Origin: Planctomycetota bacterium | Lineage (GTDB): Bacteria; Planctomycetota; J058; JAJDCQ01 | DNA: 64,000 bases | Assembly (NCBI GenBank): GCA_029260755.1 | Contig: JAJDCQ010000043.1 | Location: 62,001-126,000, forward strand | Direction of reading: 5' to 3' | The notes under the pieces: model-generated | Databases searched by the model: none | What the model was told of the DNA's origin: nothing | The model's input: the letters and a program-made list of their open reading frames with translations, nothing else | In this document: positions 42,451 to 52,319 of the stretch, piece after piece | Numbering within the stretch: position 1 is the first letter of the stretch | Layout of the letters: every line of letters starts with the position of its first letter | Position numbers and translations under genes: made by a program

Positions 42451-45400
42451 TCAGCCGCCGAGGCCGCGGAGGAGCTCGCGGGCGGTCGCGGCATCCTCGG
42501 AGCCGGGCGGGAAGAGCTCGAGCGCGCGCCGCAGGTCGGCCGCCGCGCGCTCTCGATCGCCGGTCGCCGCGCGGGTCCGCCCCCGGAGCAGCAGCGCCGG
42601 CGCGTAGTCCGGCGCCCGCCGCAGCGCCTCGTTGCAGTCGGCGAGCGCGCCGGGGCCATCGCGCTTGGTGTACCGCACCCGCGCGCGGCTGAGCCACGAG
42701 TCGGGATGGCCGGGCGCGAGGGCGATCGTCCGCGTGAAGTCGGCGTCCGCCGCGTCGAGGTCGCCAGCGAGGGCGTGGCAGATCCCTCGCTGACTCCACG
42801 CCCCCGGCTCCGACGGCTCGAGCTCGATCGCCCGGCCGAGGTCGACGATCGCGCGGTCGAGCTGCCGGAGGGCGCGGCGGGCGATCCCGCGCGCGTGCCA
42901 CGCGTCGTAGAGCTCGGGGGCGATCCCCTGCGCCTGGTCCGCGTCCGCGATCGCGCCGTGCGGATCGCCCGAGACCGCCTTCGCGAGAGCCCGCTGGCCG
43001 AGCGCCGCGGCATCGCCCGGCTCCGCCTGGAGGATCACGTCGAAGTCGGCGATCGCCCCCGCGTAGTCGCCCAGCCGGAAGCGGATCTCTCCGCGGACCA
43101 GTCGGAGGTCTCGGTTCCGAGGATCGCGGGCGATCGCCCCGTCCGCCAGCCGCCCGGCCTCGGCGGGCTCGCCGAGCATGAGCGCGACGCGGGCGCGCTG
43201 CGACCACGACTTCGAGCTCGACGGATCGACCTCGGTCGCCCGGATGGCGTCGGCGAGGGCGCCGCGGTCGTCGCCGTCGATGAGTCGAATCAACGACCGG
43301 TTGAGCCACGCGTTGGCCTCACTCGGCTCGAGGAGGATGGCTCGATCCAGGTCGGCCCGGCCGGCGTCGATGTGACGCTGCCGCCCCGTCCGATCCCGTT
43401 GAGCCGCCTGGAACCGGGCGAGCCCGCGGTTGACCAGGATGAGCGCCTCGTGCTCGGGGAACTGCGCGAGGAGCGCGTCGAAGCGCGGGAGAATGCCGAC
43501 GGGGTCGCTCCGGGCGACGACCGTCAGCTCCGTCAGCCGTGCGTTGAACGCCGCGATGTCGCCCGCACCGACCCGGTCCTCGGGCGCGGCCTCGGGGAGC
43601 CGGAGACCACGCAAGACCACCTCCCGGCCGACGGTCTGTGAGAACGGGCCGACGGGCCCGAACCTGGAGAAGGCGGCGACGACGATCGCGAACGCCTCCG
43701 CGTCGCCGGCGCGGCAGGCGGCGATGCCGCCCGGGACCGCCCGCTCCTCGTCGACCTCGACGGCGAGGTAGCCGCGGAGCGCGGCGCGCACCCGCTCGTT
43801 GGGCGCGACCCGCCCGAGCACCACGAGGCAGAGACGCGCGGTCGCGACGTCGCCGGCGCGGCCGGGCACGAGCTGGGCGAGCGCGCGGAGGGCGTCGCTC
43901 TTCCGCGCGAACCCGGCCCGGGTCGCCTCGGCGAGGGTCGGCGTCGCCTGGGCCTTCCGGAGGATCACGGTGACCACCGTCGCGTCGCGACCCTCGGGGG
44001 GGAACGGCTCGCCGCCGCGCCGGAGCCAGTCGTCGGCCTCGTCGGACCGCAGACCGCGGGACGGGTCGAACCCGAGGATCCCCTCCCGGAGCTCGCGGTG
44101 CCGTCGCTCGGTCACCCTCTCGAGCGCGTCGCAGACCAGTCCGACGGTCTCGGCGTCCTCGAGGCGGACGAGCTCGAAGACGGCGTCGTCGAAGCCCGAC
44201 GTGCGTCGGGCCAGCTCGCCCGACCGCGCGTCGGCCAGGATCGCCGCGACGGCCTCGACGCGGGCGGCCCGGGCCGCGTCGAGCCGCGCCTGCAGAGCCC
44301 GGAGCCGCGCCGGGTTGGCAGCGAAGCGGCCGGCGTCCCGGAGCGCGCTCTCCGCGACGCTCCACTGCTCCGCATCGAGCGCGATCTCGGCGAGGGCGAT
44401 CGTCACGTCGGCGATGGCGGCGGTCGCCAGCCCGCCCGCGAGGCCGTGGTAGCGGCCCGCCTCGCGCAGCGCCGCGTGCGCCGACGCGAACCGCCTCCCG
44501 TGGTCGGGCGGGGTCACGGCGCGCGCGTCCTCGAGCGCGATCCACGCCGCGTCGAAGTCGGCCTTCGCCTCGGCGACGAGGGCATCCCGCTCCGCCTCGC
44601 GCGCGCCGGCGCGCGTCGCGACGAGCAGGGCGAGGCCGACCGGGATCGAGAGGACGAGGAGAAGCGCGAGGACGGCGGCCGTCGCCCGCGCCGGGCTCCG
44701 CCGGATCCAGCGCCAGACCGCCTCGACCCGGCCGACCGGGCGGGCCTCGATCGGGTCGCCGACCAGGAAGCGGGCGAGCTCGCGCGCGACGGCGGCGGCC
44801 GTCGGGTAGCGCCGTTCGGGCTCCTTCTCGAGGCAGCGGAGCGCGATCGTCTCGACGTCGCGGTGGAGCGTCGGGTCGATCGCCCGCGGCAGAGCGGGGT
44901 CCGACTGCATCACCATCTGCATCGTCGCGAAGGCCGTCTGCCCCTCGAAGGGGAGCTTCCCGGTCAATCCCCGGTAGAGGATCACCCCGAGCGCCCAGAC
45001 GTCGGCCGGCGGCCCGACGCTCGCGCTGTCCCCGCGCGCCTGCTCGGGCGCCATGTAGGCGGGCGTCCCGAGCGAGTCGCCCGACAGGGTGAGCTGCTTG
45101 ATCGTCGCGGTGTCCCGGGCGAGGCCGAAGTCGGTCAGGTGCGGGCGGCCGGAATCGTCGACGATGATGTTGTGGGGCTTCACGTCGCGATGGACGACGC
45201 CCTCGCGATGGGCGTGGTCGAGCGCCGCCGCCGTCTCGCCGACGAGCTCGGCCAGGCGACGGGGCGAGAGCTCGCCGCGAAGGACGAGCTCGAGGCTGCG
45301 CCCCTCCACGTACTCCATCACAATGTAGGGCTTGCCGCCCGCGCTCCCGACGTCGATCGTGCGGACGATCGCCGGGTGGGCGAGCCGGGCGCCGACCTGG

Positions 45401-45663
45401 GCTTCGCGGAGGAAGCGGTCGATGTCCTCCTGCTCGACGACCCAGGACGTCTCGATGATGACCTTGATCGCGACGCGCCGTCGAAGCTGGGGATCCCAGC
45501 CGAGGTAGACGACGCCCATCCCGCCGCGGCCGAGCTCCGCGGTGATCCGATAGCGACCGATCGAGGCCGGGGCGTCGCCGCCGGCGGACCAGGTGCCCGG
45601 GCCGGCCGGGGCGCTGGCGGGTTGGTGATGCTGCTCGCGTCGCTCGACGGCGGGGGTCGACAT
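42451..45663 (-). CDS. Ser/Thr protein kinase with C-terminal TPR array
   Basis: Protein of 1070 residues. Kinase about 35-300: LGRGGMGVVYLGWD, VAIKVI, VVHRDVKPHNIIV, LTDFGLARD and YMAPEQARG. One transmembrane helix near 323-350 (AAVLALLLVLSIPVGLALLVA). A mid region of alpha helices follows, then about ten TPR units in the last 400 residues (GRAIELEPSEPGAWSQRGI, GALADCNEALRRAPDYAPA). Related in architecture to the kinase at 26749-30918. ATG at 45663 preceded by ACGGAG. Immediately upstream and divergent is the alpha-2-macroglobulin gene. Confidence 0.92.
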   Translation of the reverse strand: MSTPAVERREQHHQPASAPAGPGTWSAGGDAPASIGRYRITAELGRGGMGVVYLGWDPQLRRRVAIKVIIETSWVVEQEDIDRFLREAQVGARLAHPAIVRTIDVGSAGGKPYIVMEYVEGRSLELVLRGELSPRRLAELVGETAAALDHAHREGVVHRDVKPHNIIVDDSGRPHLTDFGLARDTATIKQLTLSGDSLGTPAYMAPEQARGDSASVGPPADVWALGVILYRGLTGKLPFEGQTAFATMQMVMQSDPALPRAIDPTLHRDVETIALRCLEKEPERRYPTAAAVARELARFLVGDPIEARPVGRVEAVWRWIRRSPARATAAVLALLLVLSIPVGLALLVATRAGAREAERDALVAEAKADFDAAWIALEDARAVTPPDHGRRFASAHAALREAGRYHGLAGGLATAAIADVTIALAEIALDAEQWSVAESALRDAGRFAANPARLRALQARLDAARAARVEAVAAILADARSGELARRTSGFDDAVFELVRLEDAETVGLVCDALERVTERRHRELREGILGFDPSRGLRSDEADDWLRRGGEPFPPEGRDATVVTVILRKAQATPTLAEATRAGFARKSDALRALAQLVPGRAGDVATARLCLVVLGRVAPNERVRAALRGYLAVEVDEERAVPGGIAACRAGDAEAFAIVVAAFSRFGPVGPFSQTVGREVVLRGLRLPEAAPEDRVGAGDIAAFNARLTELTVVARSDPVGILPRFDALLAQFPEHEALILVNRGLARFQAAQRDRTGRQRHIDAGRADLDRAILLEPSEANAWLNRSLIRLIDGDDRGALADAIRATEVDPSSSKSWSQRARVALMLGEPAEAGRLADGAIARDPRNRDLRLVRGEIRFRLGDYAGAIADFDVILQAEPGDAAALGQRALAKAVSGDPHGAIADADQAQGIAPELYDAWHARGIARRALRQLDRAIVDLGRAIELEPSEPGAWSQRGICHALAGDLDAADADFTRTIALAPGHPDSWLSRARVRYTKRDGPGALADCNEALRRAPDYAPALLLRGRTRAATGDRERAAADLRRALELFPPGSEDAATARELLRGLGG

Positions 45664-45883
45664 GAGGGCTCCGTTGCCAGGATAGCGCTCGCCCTCGCGG
45701 GCGACACCCGGTCGGGCGTTCTGTCGCCGCAATCCGAGAATCGGTAGAACTTTGAGGCCAAACTCGAACCGATCGGAACTCGCCGCCCGAGCCGCCGGTC
45801 CAACAGCCGGGCAACCTCCTTGTCCGTTCATCCTCCCTCGAAGTCGAATCCGCCGAACCCTCTCGACAGCCTGGAGATCGACC

Positions 45884-48800
45884 GTGAAGCACCGACGACT
45901 CCTCACCGCATCGTTCCTCGGCCGTGGCCGCGCCATCGCGGCGTCGCTCGCCGTGCTCCTCCTCGTCTCGGTCGCCGCCGTCGCCACCGGTGACGACGGG
46001 CCGCGCACCGTCGAGGGAGGCGACAAGCTCTTCGAGGAGAAGAACTACCTCGAGGCGGCGAAGGCCTACGCCGCCTACCTCGAGGATCAGGGCGCCAAGG
46101 ACCCCGAGAAGGCGTTCCGCGCGTCGAGTCAGCGGGTGGCCTGTCTGCTCCGTCTGTCGAAGTTCGCCGACGCCGAGGCGGCGGCCAAGGAGCTCCCGAA
46201 GCTCTTCGCCGGCAAGCCGCGCGAGGCGCGGGCCGAGCGGTTCGTCGGAAACCTGCTCGTCAAGCTGCCCCACCACGGGACGCGCCAGGGCGGCACCTGG
46301 AAGCGAGGCGAAGGCGGCCAGGGAACCTACGTCACGCGGTTCGTGAAGGACCGGAACGAGGCGGTCGCCCACCTCGAGCGCGCCCGCGACCTCTACGCGA
46401 AGAACGAGGGCGAGCTGCTGAAGCGCGCCGAGCGGATCGCCGCGCTCTTCGACCTCGTCGACGCCGCCACGCGCTTCGGCCCCTACGACCTCGCCCACTG
46501 GCCGACCTGGTACGAGGAGGACGGCGAGGAGGACGGCACGGTCGCCGCCGAGGGTCCGGGTCGTCGCTACCGCGTGCGCGCGCAGCCGACGAAGGGGCTC
46601 GCCGCCGACGCGGACGGCGAGCCGATCTTCGAGCCGCGCCCCGATGCCTACGACGCCGACCTCTCGGCGACCCAGAAGATGAAGTTCCTCCTCCACGAGG
46701 CGGCCGAGCTCGACGAGACCGAGGAGCAGAGCTTCCGGGCCGAGGCGCTCTACCGTCGGGCGATGCTCGCCCGCGCCCGCTACGGGCCCGACCGGGTCTG
46801 GCAGGACTGGCAGCTCCGGCAGCAGGCCGAGCGGATGAGCCTCGGCGACCTCGCCGACGACGAGGTGCTGACGCTGGTCGGCGGCCAGCTCTCGGTCGTG
46901 AAGCTCCCCGACGACGAGAACATCATTGGCCTGCTGACGCAGCTCCTCGATCGCTTCCCGAAGAGCGAGGGCGCCGACGAGGCGCTCCTCGCGATGGGCC
47001 TCTTCCGCCAGGGCCGCGAGGAGTTCCCCGAGGCGCTCGCCGCCTACGAGCGCCTCGTGAGGGAGCACCCGAAGAGCCCGTGGGTGAGCCCCGCGAACGG
47101 CGAGTCGTACCGGATCAAGATGGCCGAGGTCGTGATGAACCCGACGGGCGTCCAGCTCGTCGGCGACGCGGCGATCCTCGAGATCTCGCACCGAAACGTC
47201 CCCGAGATCACGTTCTCGGCGCAGCGGATCGACGTCGAACGGGTGATCCGAGACGTCCTCGCGAAGATCGAGAAGGACGACAAGGACGCCAACCCCTGGG
47301 CGCTCCAGAACCTCGCGAGCTGGCTCCTCGACCGGAACCGCTGGAAGAGCTACCTCGTCGAGGGCGAGACGGAGACGACCTGGTCGACGAAGGTCACCCA
47401 GCGGGCCGACCGGCGCTACGACAAGATCGAGGTCGCGACGCCGCTCACCGAGCGCGGCTGCTGGGCGATCACCGCATCGGCGAAGGGCGACGGAACGAAC
47501 GCGACGACGACCGGCTTCGCCCTCATCAACGACATGGCCGTCGTCGAGAAGGACGTCCCCAAGGGCAAGCTCCTCTGGGTCACCGACGCCCGTCACGGCC
47601 GGCCGATCGCCGGCGCGCAGCTCGAGGTGATCGAGTACTGGCAGGAGTGGAACCAGGGTGACCGTCGCAGCCATCACCACATGGCGAAGAGCGAGACGGT
47701 GACCGGCGATGACGGCACGGCCGTCGGCGGCCACCGCGCCCCGCCGAACCGCAACACGCAGCTCCTGACGATCGCCAAGGGCGCGGGCGGCCGGCTCGCC
47801 TTCACCGGCCTCGGCTGGTGGGGCCACTACCGGCCGCGCCAGGACTGGAGCGGGCACCGGGCGTTCATGCTGACCGACCGGCCCGTCTACCGGCCCGAGC
47901 AGCAGGTTCACGTGAAGCTCTGGGTGCGCCAGGTGCGGCGCGGTCAGTACGCCGAACCGACGGCCGGGTCGCTCCGCGTCCTGGTCAAGATCAACGACCC
48001 GAAGGGCCAGGAGGCCCTCGCCGTCACCAAGCAGGTCGACGAGATGGGCGCGGTCGAGGTCGACCTCGACCTCGCCGAGAACGCGCCCCTCGGGATGTAC
48101 TACGCCCAGGTGCAGGTGAACGGGCAGTGGGCCCAGGTGCAGGGCAACCAGTTCCGGGTCGAGGAGTACAAGAAGCCCGAGTTCGAGGTGACCGTCGAGG
48201 CGGCGCAGGACCAGATCCGGCTCGGCGGCGAGGTGAAGGCGAAGATCGTCGGCACCTACCACTTCGGCGGCCCGGTGTCCGAGGGCACCGTGAAGTACCG
48301 CGTCTTCCGCGAGCCGTTCCGGTTCGACTGGACCGAGGCGGGACCGTGGGACTGGCTCTACGGGCGCGGCTACGGCCGATGCCTCTACGCCTGCGAGTGG
48401 TTCCCGTGGTGGGGCCGCTACGGCTGGCTCTGGGGCGGCGCGGCCCCGCGCGAGCTCATCAAGACCGGCGAGGGTCCGCTGGCGCCGGACGGGACGCTCG
48501 AGATCTCGATCGACACGGCCCCGGCGCTGAAGGACCACGGCGACACCGACCACCGCTACGTGATCGAGGCCGAGGTCCGCGACGCGAGTCGGCGGACGAT
48601 CTCCGGCGGCGGCGAGGTGATGGCGACGCGCCAGTCGATGTACGCCTTCCTCTCGACGACCAAGGGGTGGTACGGCACCGGCGACACCGTCTTCGCCAAG
48701 CTCGCGACCAAGGCGCCCGACGGAAGCGCCGTGGAGGCGGAGGGCCACTGGAGCCTCGCCCGCGTCGTCTTCCGGGGCGAGAACGGCGACGAGATCGTCG

Positions 48801-51800
48801 AGGAGCAGGTCGAGCGCCACGAGCTGCAGACCGATGAGGAGGGCCGGGCCGCCTTCTCGTTCGAGACGCTCGCCGCCGGCCAGTACCGCCTCTCGTTCGA
48901 GACCAAGGACGCCTGGGGCGGCGAGGTCGTCGGCACGACGCTCGTCTGGGTCCAGGGCCCGGGCCTCGAGGGCAAGGTCTACAAGTTCAACGAGATCGAG
49001 CTCATCACCGACAAGCGCAGCTACGCGCCCGGCGAGACGGCGCGCGTCCTCGCGCGGACCGAGCGCCCCGGCGCGACGATGCTCTTCGCCGACCGGTGTA
49101 ACGGCGGCGTCCTGCTCGACTGGCGCACCGTCGAGATGACGACGCGGACCCAGGTGCTCGAGATCACCCTCGAGGACGGCGACGTCCCCAACCGCTGGAT
49201 CGAGGGGACGATCGTGCGCGGCGGCCGCGTCCACAGCGAGGCGCGCGAGCTGATCGTCCCGCCGACGAAGGGGATGGTCGACATCACCGTCACGCCGGAC
49301 AAGGAGGTCTACGCGCCGGGCGAGGAGGGCACGATCTCGATCTCGGCGACGACGCCGGACGGCGAGCCCGTCGACGCGCAGGTCGCCCTGTTCGCGTTCG
49401 ACGAGGCGGTGCTGCAGATCCAGCCCGAGCTCACCCCCGACATCCGTCGCTTCTTCTGGGGGCAACGGCGCGGCCACGGCGCGAGCTTCATCTCGAATCT
49501 ACAGCGCCAGATGCAGAGCAACGGCCACGCCCAGAACCCGCATCAGGCGGTCGGCTTCTACGCCCTGCCGGGGTATCTGGGCAGCATGGGCGACCGGAGC
49601 GCCGACTTCCGCGACGCGGACGGCGACGAGCTCGCCAAGGGGAGCGGACGCGCCGGCGGCGCGCTCGCCTTCGGGGCCGAGCGAAAGCTCGAGTCGAGCA
49701 ACCGCGCCGAGGCGGCCGGCGAGGCCGATGGCGCCGCCTCGCCGGGCCAGGGCGGCCGCATGCGCGGCGCGCGCGAGGCGGCCGCGAAGAGCCCCGCGCC
49801 GGCCAGCGGTCCGGTCGGCGGCGTGGCCGGCGGTGGAGGCGGCGGGGCCGACGACGGCGGCGAGGGCGGCTACAAGGCCGCCACCGTCCGGAAGAACTTC
49901 GCCGACACCGCCCTCTGGCTGCCGAGCGTCCGCACGGGCGACGACGGGAAGGCGACCGCCAAGGTCAAGTTCCCCGAGAACCTGACGACCTGGCAGATCC
50001 GCGGCTACGGCGCGACCAAGGCGACGCGGGTCGGCAAGGGCACCGCCGAGGTGCTCACCACGAAGAACCTGCTCGTTCGCCTCGCGGCGCCGCGCTTCTT
50101 CGTCGAGCGCGACGAGGTCGTCCTGAGCGCGATCGTGATGAACCGTCTGGCGACCGAGAAGAAGGCCAAGGTCAGCCTGACGATCCCCGAGAAGCTGCTC
50201 GCCCTGTTCGACGGCGTGCCGCTCTCGGCCGAGGTGATGGTCCCCGCGGCCGGCGAGGCGCGCGTCGACTGGCGCATCCGAGCGGTCCGCCAGGGCATCG
50301 CGGCGGTGACCGTCGAGGCGCTCACCGACGAGGAGTCGGACGCGATGCAGCTCCGGTTCCCCGTCTTCATCTACGGCGCCGACCGGCAGGTCGCCAGGAC
50401 GGGTCGGACCGAGGACTCGGAGACCGTGACCTTCACGATCCCGAAGGAGATCCGTCCCGAGCAGAGCACCCTGGCCGTGCGGATCAGCCCGAGCCTGGCC
50501 GGCGCGATGCTCGAGGCGCTCCCGTTCCTCCTCGACTACCCCTACGGCTGCGTCGAGCAGACCCTCAACCGGTTCGTGCCGGCGGCGGTGACGCGCAAGA
50601 CGCTCCAGGACACCGGGGTGGACCTCGACGAGCTCGCCCGGACGTTCGCGCGGCTCAACCCGCAGGACAGCGACCACCCGACCAAGCGCCGGCACTTCGG
50701 CTACGACAAGCTGCCGGTCTTCGACAAGGACACCCTCGACGACATCATCGCCGACGGCCTCGACCGCCTTTACACGATGCAACACGGAGATGGCGGCTGG
50801 GGCTGGTGGGCGGCCGACCGGAGCTCCGCCTACATGACGGCGCTCGTCGTCGACGGCCTGCTGACGGCGCAGGAGTCCGACGTGGCCGTGCGCGACGACG
50901 TCGTCGCCGGCGGGATGCAGTTCCTCAAGGGCTGGCTCGACGGCGAGCTCGCCGACTACGCCACCCAGAACGAGAAGAAGGTGAAGACCGAGACGAAGGA
51001 CCAGCGGCGCGCCCGGCTCGGGCTGCACCGCACGCCGGTCCAGGTGCTCGCCACCTACGTCCTCGCGCGGCGCAAGCAGCACAAGGACGAGGTGCTCGCC
51101 CACGTGATGAAGAACCGCGACTTCGCGAAGGCCTACGGCCTCGGCCTCCTCGCGATCGCGCACCAGCGCCTCGGCAAGACCGACGAGGCGAAGAAGCTGC
51201 TCCGGAACCTGTGGCAGCGCCTCGAGAAGGACGACGAGAACCACACCGCCTGGGTCGACACGCCGGAGGCGGGCTGGTGGTGGTGGTGGAACAACGACAT
51301 CGAGACGAACGCGGTGGCGCTGCGCGCGCTCGTCGCGATCGACCCCGAAAGCGACGACGCTCCGAAGATGGTGAAGTGGCTCCTCAACAACCGCCGCAAC
51401 GGCTTCTACTGGCGGAGCACCCGCGACACCGCCGCGGTGATCGGCTCGTTCAGCGACTACCTCGCCGCGACCGGCGAGCTCACCCCCGACATGACGGTGA
51501 AGATCGACTGGGACGGCGGGGCCGTCAGCAAGGAGGTCCGGATCACCCGCGACAACATCTTCACCTTCGACGGCTCCTTCGCCCTCGACGGAGACGCCCT
51601 CACCCCCGGCGAGCACACCCTCTCGATCAGCAAGGAGGGGCGCGGCGTCGTCTACTGGAACGCGTATCTCTCCTACTTCACCCAGGAGGACAAGATCCCC
51701 GCGAGCGGGCTCGAGGTGAAGGTCGAGCGGAAGTACCTCAAGCTCACCCCGATCGTGGCCAAGAAGGACGTGAAGGACGCCCGGGGAGCGGACATGAAGG

Positions 51801-52204
51801 AGGATCGCCTCCGCTACGAGCGGACCCTCATCAGCGAGGGCGACGAGGTGCAGAGCGGCGACCTCATCGAGGTGCAGCTCCATCTCACCAGCAAGAACGA
51901 CTACGACTACCTCGCCTTCGAGGACCCCAAGCCCGCCGGCTGCGAGCCCGTCGCGCTCCGGAGCGGAGGCCGCTACGGCGAGCTCTGCAGCAACATGGAG
52001 CTCCGCGACGAGAAGACGGTCTTCTTCGTGACGTGGCTCCGCCAGGGAACGCACCGGATCACGTATCGGCTGAGAGCCGAGGTGCCCGGCGTGTTCAACG
52101 CCATGCCCGCGTTCGGCTACGCGATGTACGCGCCCGAGATCCGCGGCAACGCGGACTCGATGCGGATGACGATCGTGGACGAGCCGAAGGACGAGAAGAA
52201 GTAG
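45884..52204 (+). CDS. Bacterial alpha-2-macroglobulin with N-terminal TPR region
   Basis: A 2106-residue exported protease trap. A signal sequence (AIAASLAVLLLVSVAAVATG) leads to TPR-like repeats (GGDKLFEEKNYLEAAKAYAAYL; MGLFRQGREEFPEALAAYERL), then macroglobulin domains (HRAFMLTDRPVYRPEQQVHV; MG3 EEYKKPEFEVTVEA). A low-complexity Gly/Ala-rich bait-like region (about 1240-1320) precedes WLPSVRTGDDGKATAKVKFP. The thioester motif is YPYGCVEQTLNRF with Cys near residue 1556, followed by the alpha-alpha toroid (GDGGWGWWAADRSSAYMTALV). The intact CxEQ predicts covalent capture of attacking proteases. GTG at 45884 with GGAG upstream. No penicillin-binding protein 1C partner adjoins. Confidence 0.93.
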   Translation: MKHRRLLTASFLGRGRAIAASLAVLLLVSVAAVATGDDGPRTVEGGDKLFEEKNYLEAAKAYAAYLEDQGAKDPEKAFRASSQRVACLLRLSKFADAEAAAKELPKLFAGKPREARAERFVGNLLVKLPHHGTRQGGTWKRGEGGQGTYVTRFVKDRNEAVAHLERARDLYAKNEGELLKRAERIAALFDLVDAATRFGPYDLAHWPTWYEEDGEEDGTVAAEGPGRRYRVRAQPTKGLAADADGEPIFEPRPDAYDADLSATQKMKFLLHEAAELDETEEQSFRAEALYRRAMLARARYGPDRVWQDWQLRQQAERMSLGDLADDEVLTLVGGQLSVVKLPDDENIIGLLTQLLDRFPKSEGADEALLAMGLFRQGREEFPEALAAYERLVREHPKSPWVSPANGESYRIKMAEVVMNPTGVQLVGDAAILEISHRNVPEITFSAQRIDVERVIRDVLAKIEKDDKDANPWALQNLASWLLDRNRWKSYLVEGETETTWSTKVTQRADRRYDKIEVATPLTERGCWAITASAKGDGTNATTTGFALINDMAVVEKDVPKGKLLWVTDARHGRPIAGAQLEVIEYWQEWNQGDRRSHHHMAKSETVTGDDGTAVGGHRAPPNRNTQLLTIAKGAGGRLAFTGLGWWGHYRPRQDWSGHRAFMLTDRPVYRPEQQVHVKLWVRQVRRGQYAEPTAGSLRVLVKINDPKGQEALAVTKQVDEMGAVEVDLDLAENAPLGMYYAQVQVNGQWAQVQGNQFRVEEYKKPEFEVTVEAAQDQIRLGGEVKAKIVGTYHFGGPVSEGTVKYRVFREPFRFDWTEAGPWDWLYGRGYGRCLYACEWFPWWGRYGWLWGGAAPRELIKTGEGPLAPDGTLEISIDTAPALKDHGDTDHRYVIEAEVRDASRRTISGGGEVMATRQSMYAFLSTTKGWYGTGDTVFAKLATKAPDGSAVEAEGHWSLARVVFRGENGDEIVEEQVERHELQTDEEGRAAFSFETLAAGQYRLSFETKDAWGGEVVGTTLVWVQGPGLEGKVYKFNEIELITDKRSYAPGETARVLARTERPGATMLFADRCNGGVLLDWRTVEMTTRTQVLEITLEDGDVPNRWIEGTIVRGGRVHSEARELIVPPTKGMVDITVTPDKEVYAPGEEGTISISATTPDGEPVDAQVALFAFDEAVLQIQPELTPDIRRFFWGQRRGHGASFISNLQRQMQSNGHAQNPHQAVGFYALPGYLGSMGDRSADFRDADGDELAKGSGRAGGALAFGAERKLESSNRAEAAGEADGAASPGQGGRMRGAREAAAKSPAPASGPVGGVAGGGGGGADDGGEGGYKAATVRKNFADTALWLPSVRTGDDGKATAKVKFPENLTTWQIRGYGATKATRVGKGTAEVLTTKNLLVRLAAPRFFVERDEVVLSAIVMNRLATEKKAKVSLTIPEKLLALFDGVPLSAEVMVPAAGEARVDWRIRAVRQGIAAVTVEALTDEESDAMQLRFPVFIYGADRQVARTGRTEDSETVTFTIPKEIRPEQSTLAVRISPSLAGAMLEALPFLLDYPYGCVEQTLNRFVPAAVTRKTLQDTGVDLDELARTFARLNPQDSDHPTKRRHFGYDKLPVFDKDTLDDIIADGLDRLYTMQHGDGGWGWWAADRSSAYMTALVVDGLLTAQESDVAVRDDVVAGGMQFLKGWLDGELADYATQNEKKVKTETKDQRRARLGLHRTPVQVLATYVLARRKQHKDEVLAHVMKNRDFAKAYGLGLLAIAHQRLGKTDEAKKLLRNLWQRLEKDDENHTAWVDTPEAGWWWWWNNDIETNAVALRALVAIDPESDDAPKMVKWLLNNRRNGFYWRSTRDTAAVIGSFSDYLAATGELTPDMTVKIDWDGGAVSKEVRITRDNIFTFDGSFALDGDALTPGEHTLSISKEGRGVVYWNAYLSYFTQEDKIPASGLEVKVERKYLKLTPIVAKKDVKDARGADMKEDRLRYERTLISEGDEVQSGDLIEVQLHLTSKNDYDYLAFEDPKPAGCEPVALRSGGRYGELCSNMELRDEKTVFFVTWLRQGTHRITYRLRAEVPGVFNAMPAFGYAMYAPEIRGNADSMRMTIVDEPKDEKK

Positions 52205-52231
52205 CGCCCTCTCGCCGTTCCGGCGAGCCTC

Positions 52232-52262
52232 CGAGGCCCGGCGCTCCGAGCGCCGGGCCTCG
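52232..52262 (+). terminator. Terminator hairpin after the alpha-2-macroglobulin gene
   Basis: Perfect 14-bp inverted repeat CGAGGCCCGGCGCT-CCG-AGCGCCGGGCCTCG, 27 bp after the stop; the following GGGTCATTG is only weakly U-rich. Confidence 0.65.
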
Positions 52263-52319
52263 GGTCATTGTCCAGGGTGACACCTCGACGGGGGCGGGGA
52301 CCGGCGGTACGCTGAAGCC

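Noticed and set aside
43319..49477. Very long reverse open frame (about 2050 codons), with others at 49499-52054 and 3844-8643
   Set aside because: Shadows of real genes on the opposite strand or other frames. Their Arg/Val/Asp-rich products lack any family motif and come from low stop frequency in GC-rich DNA.
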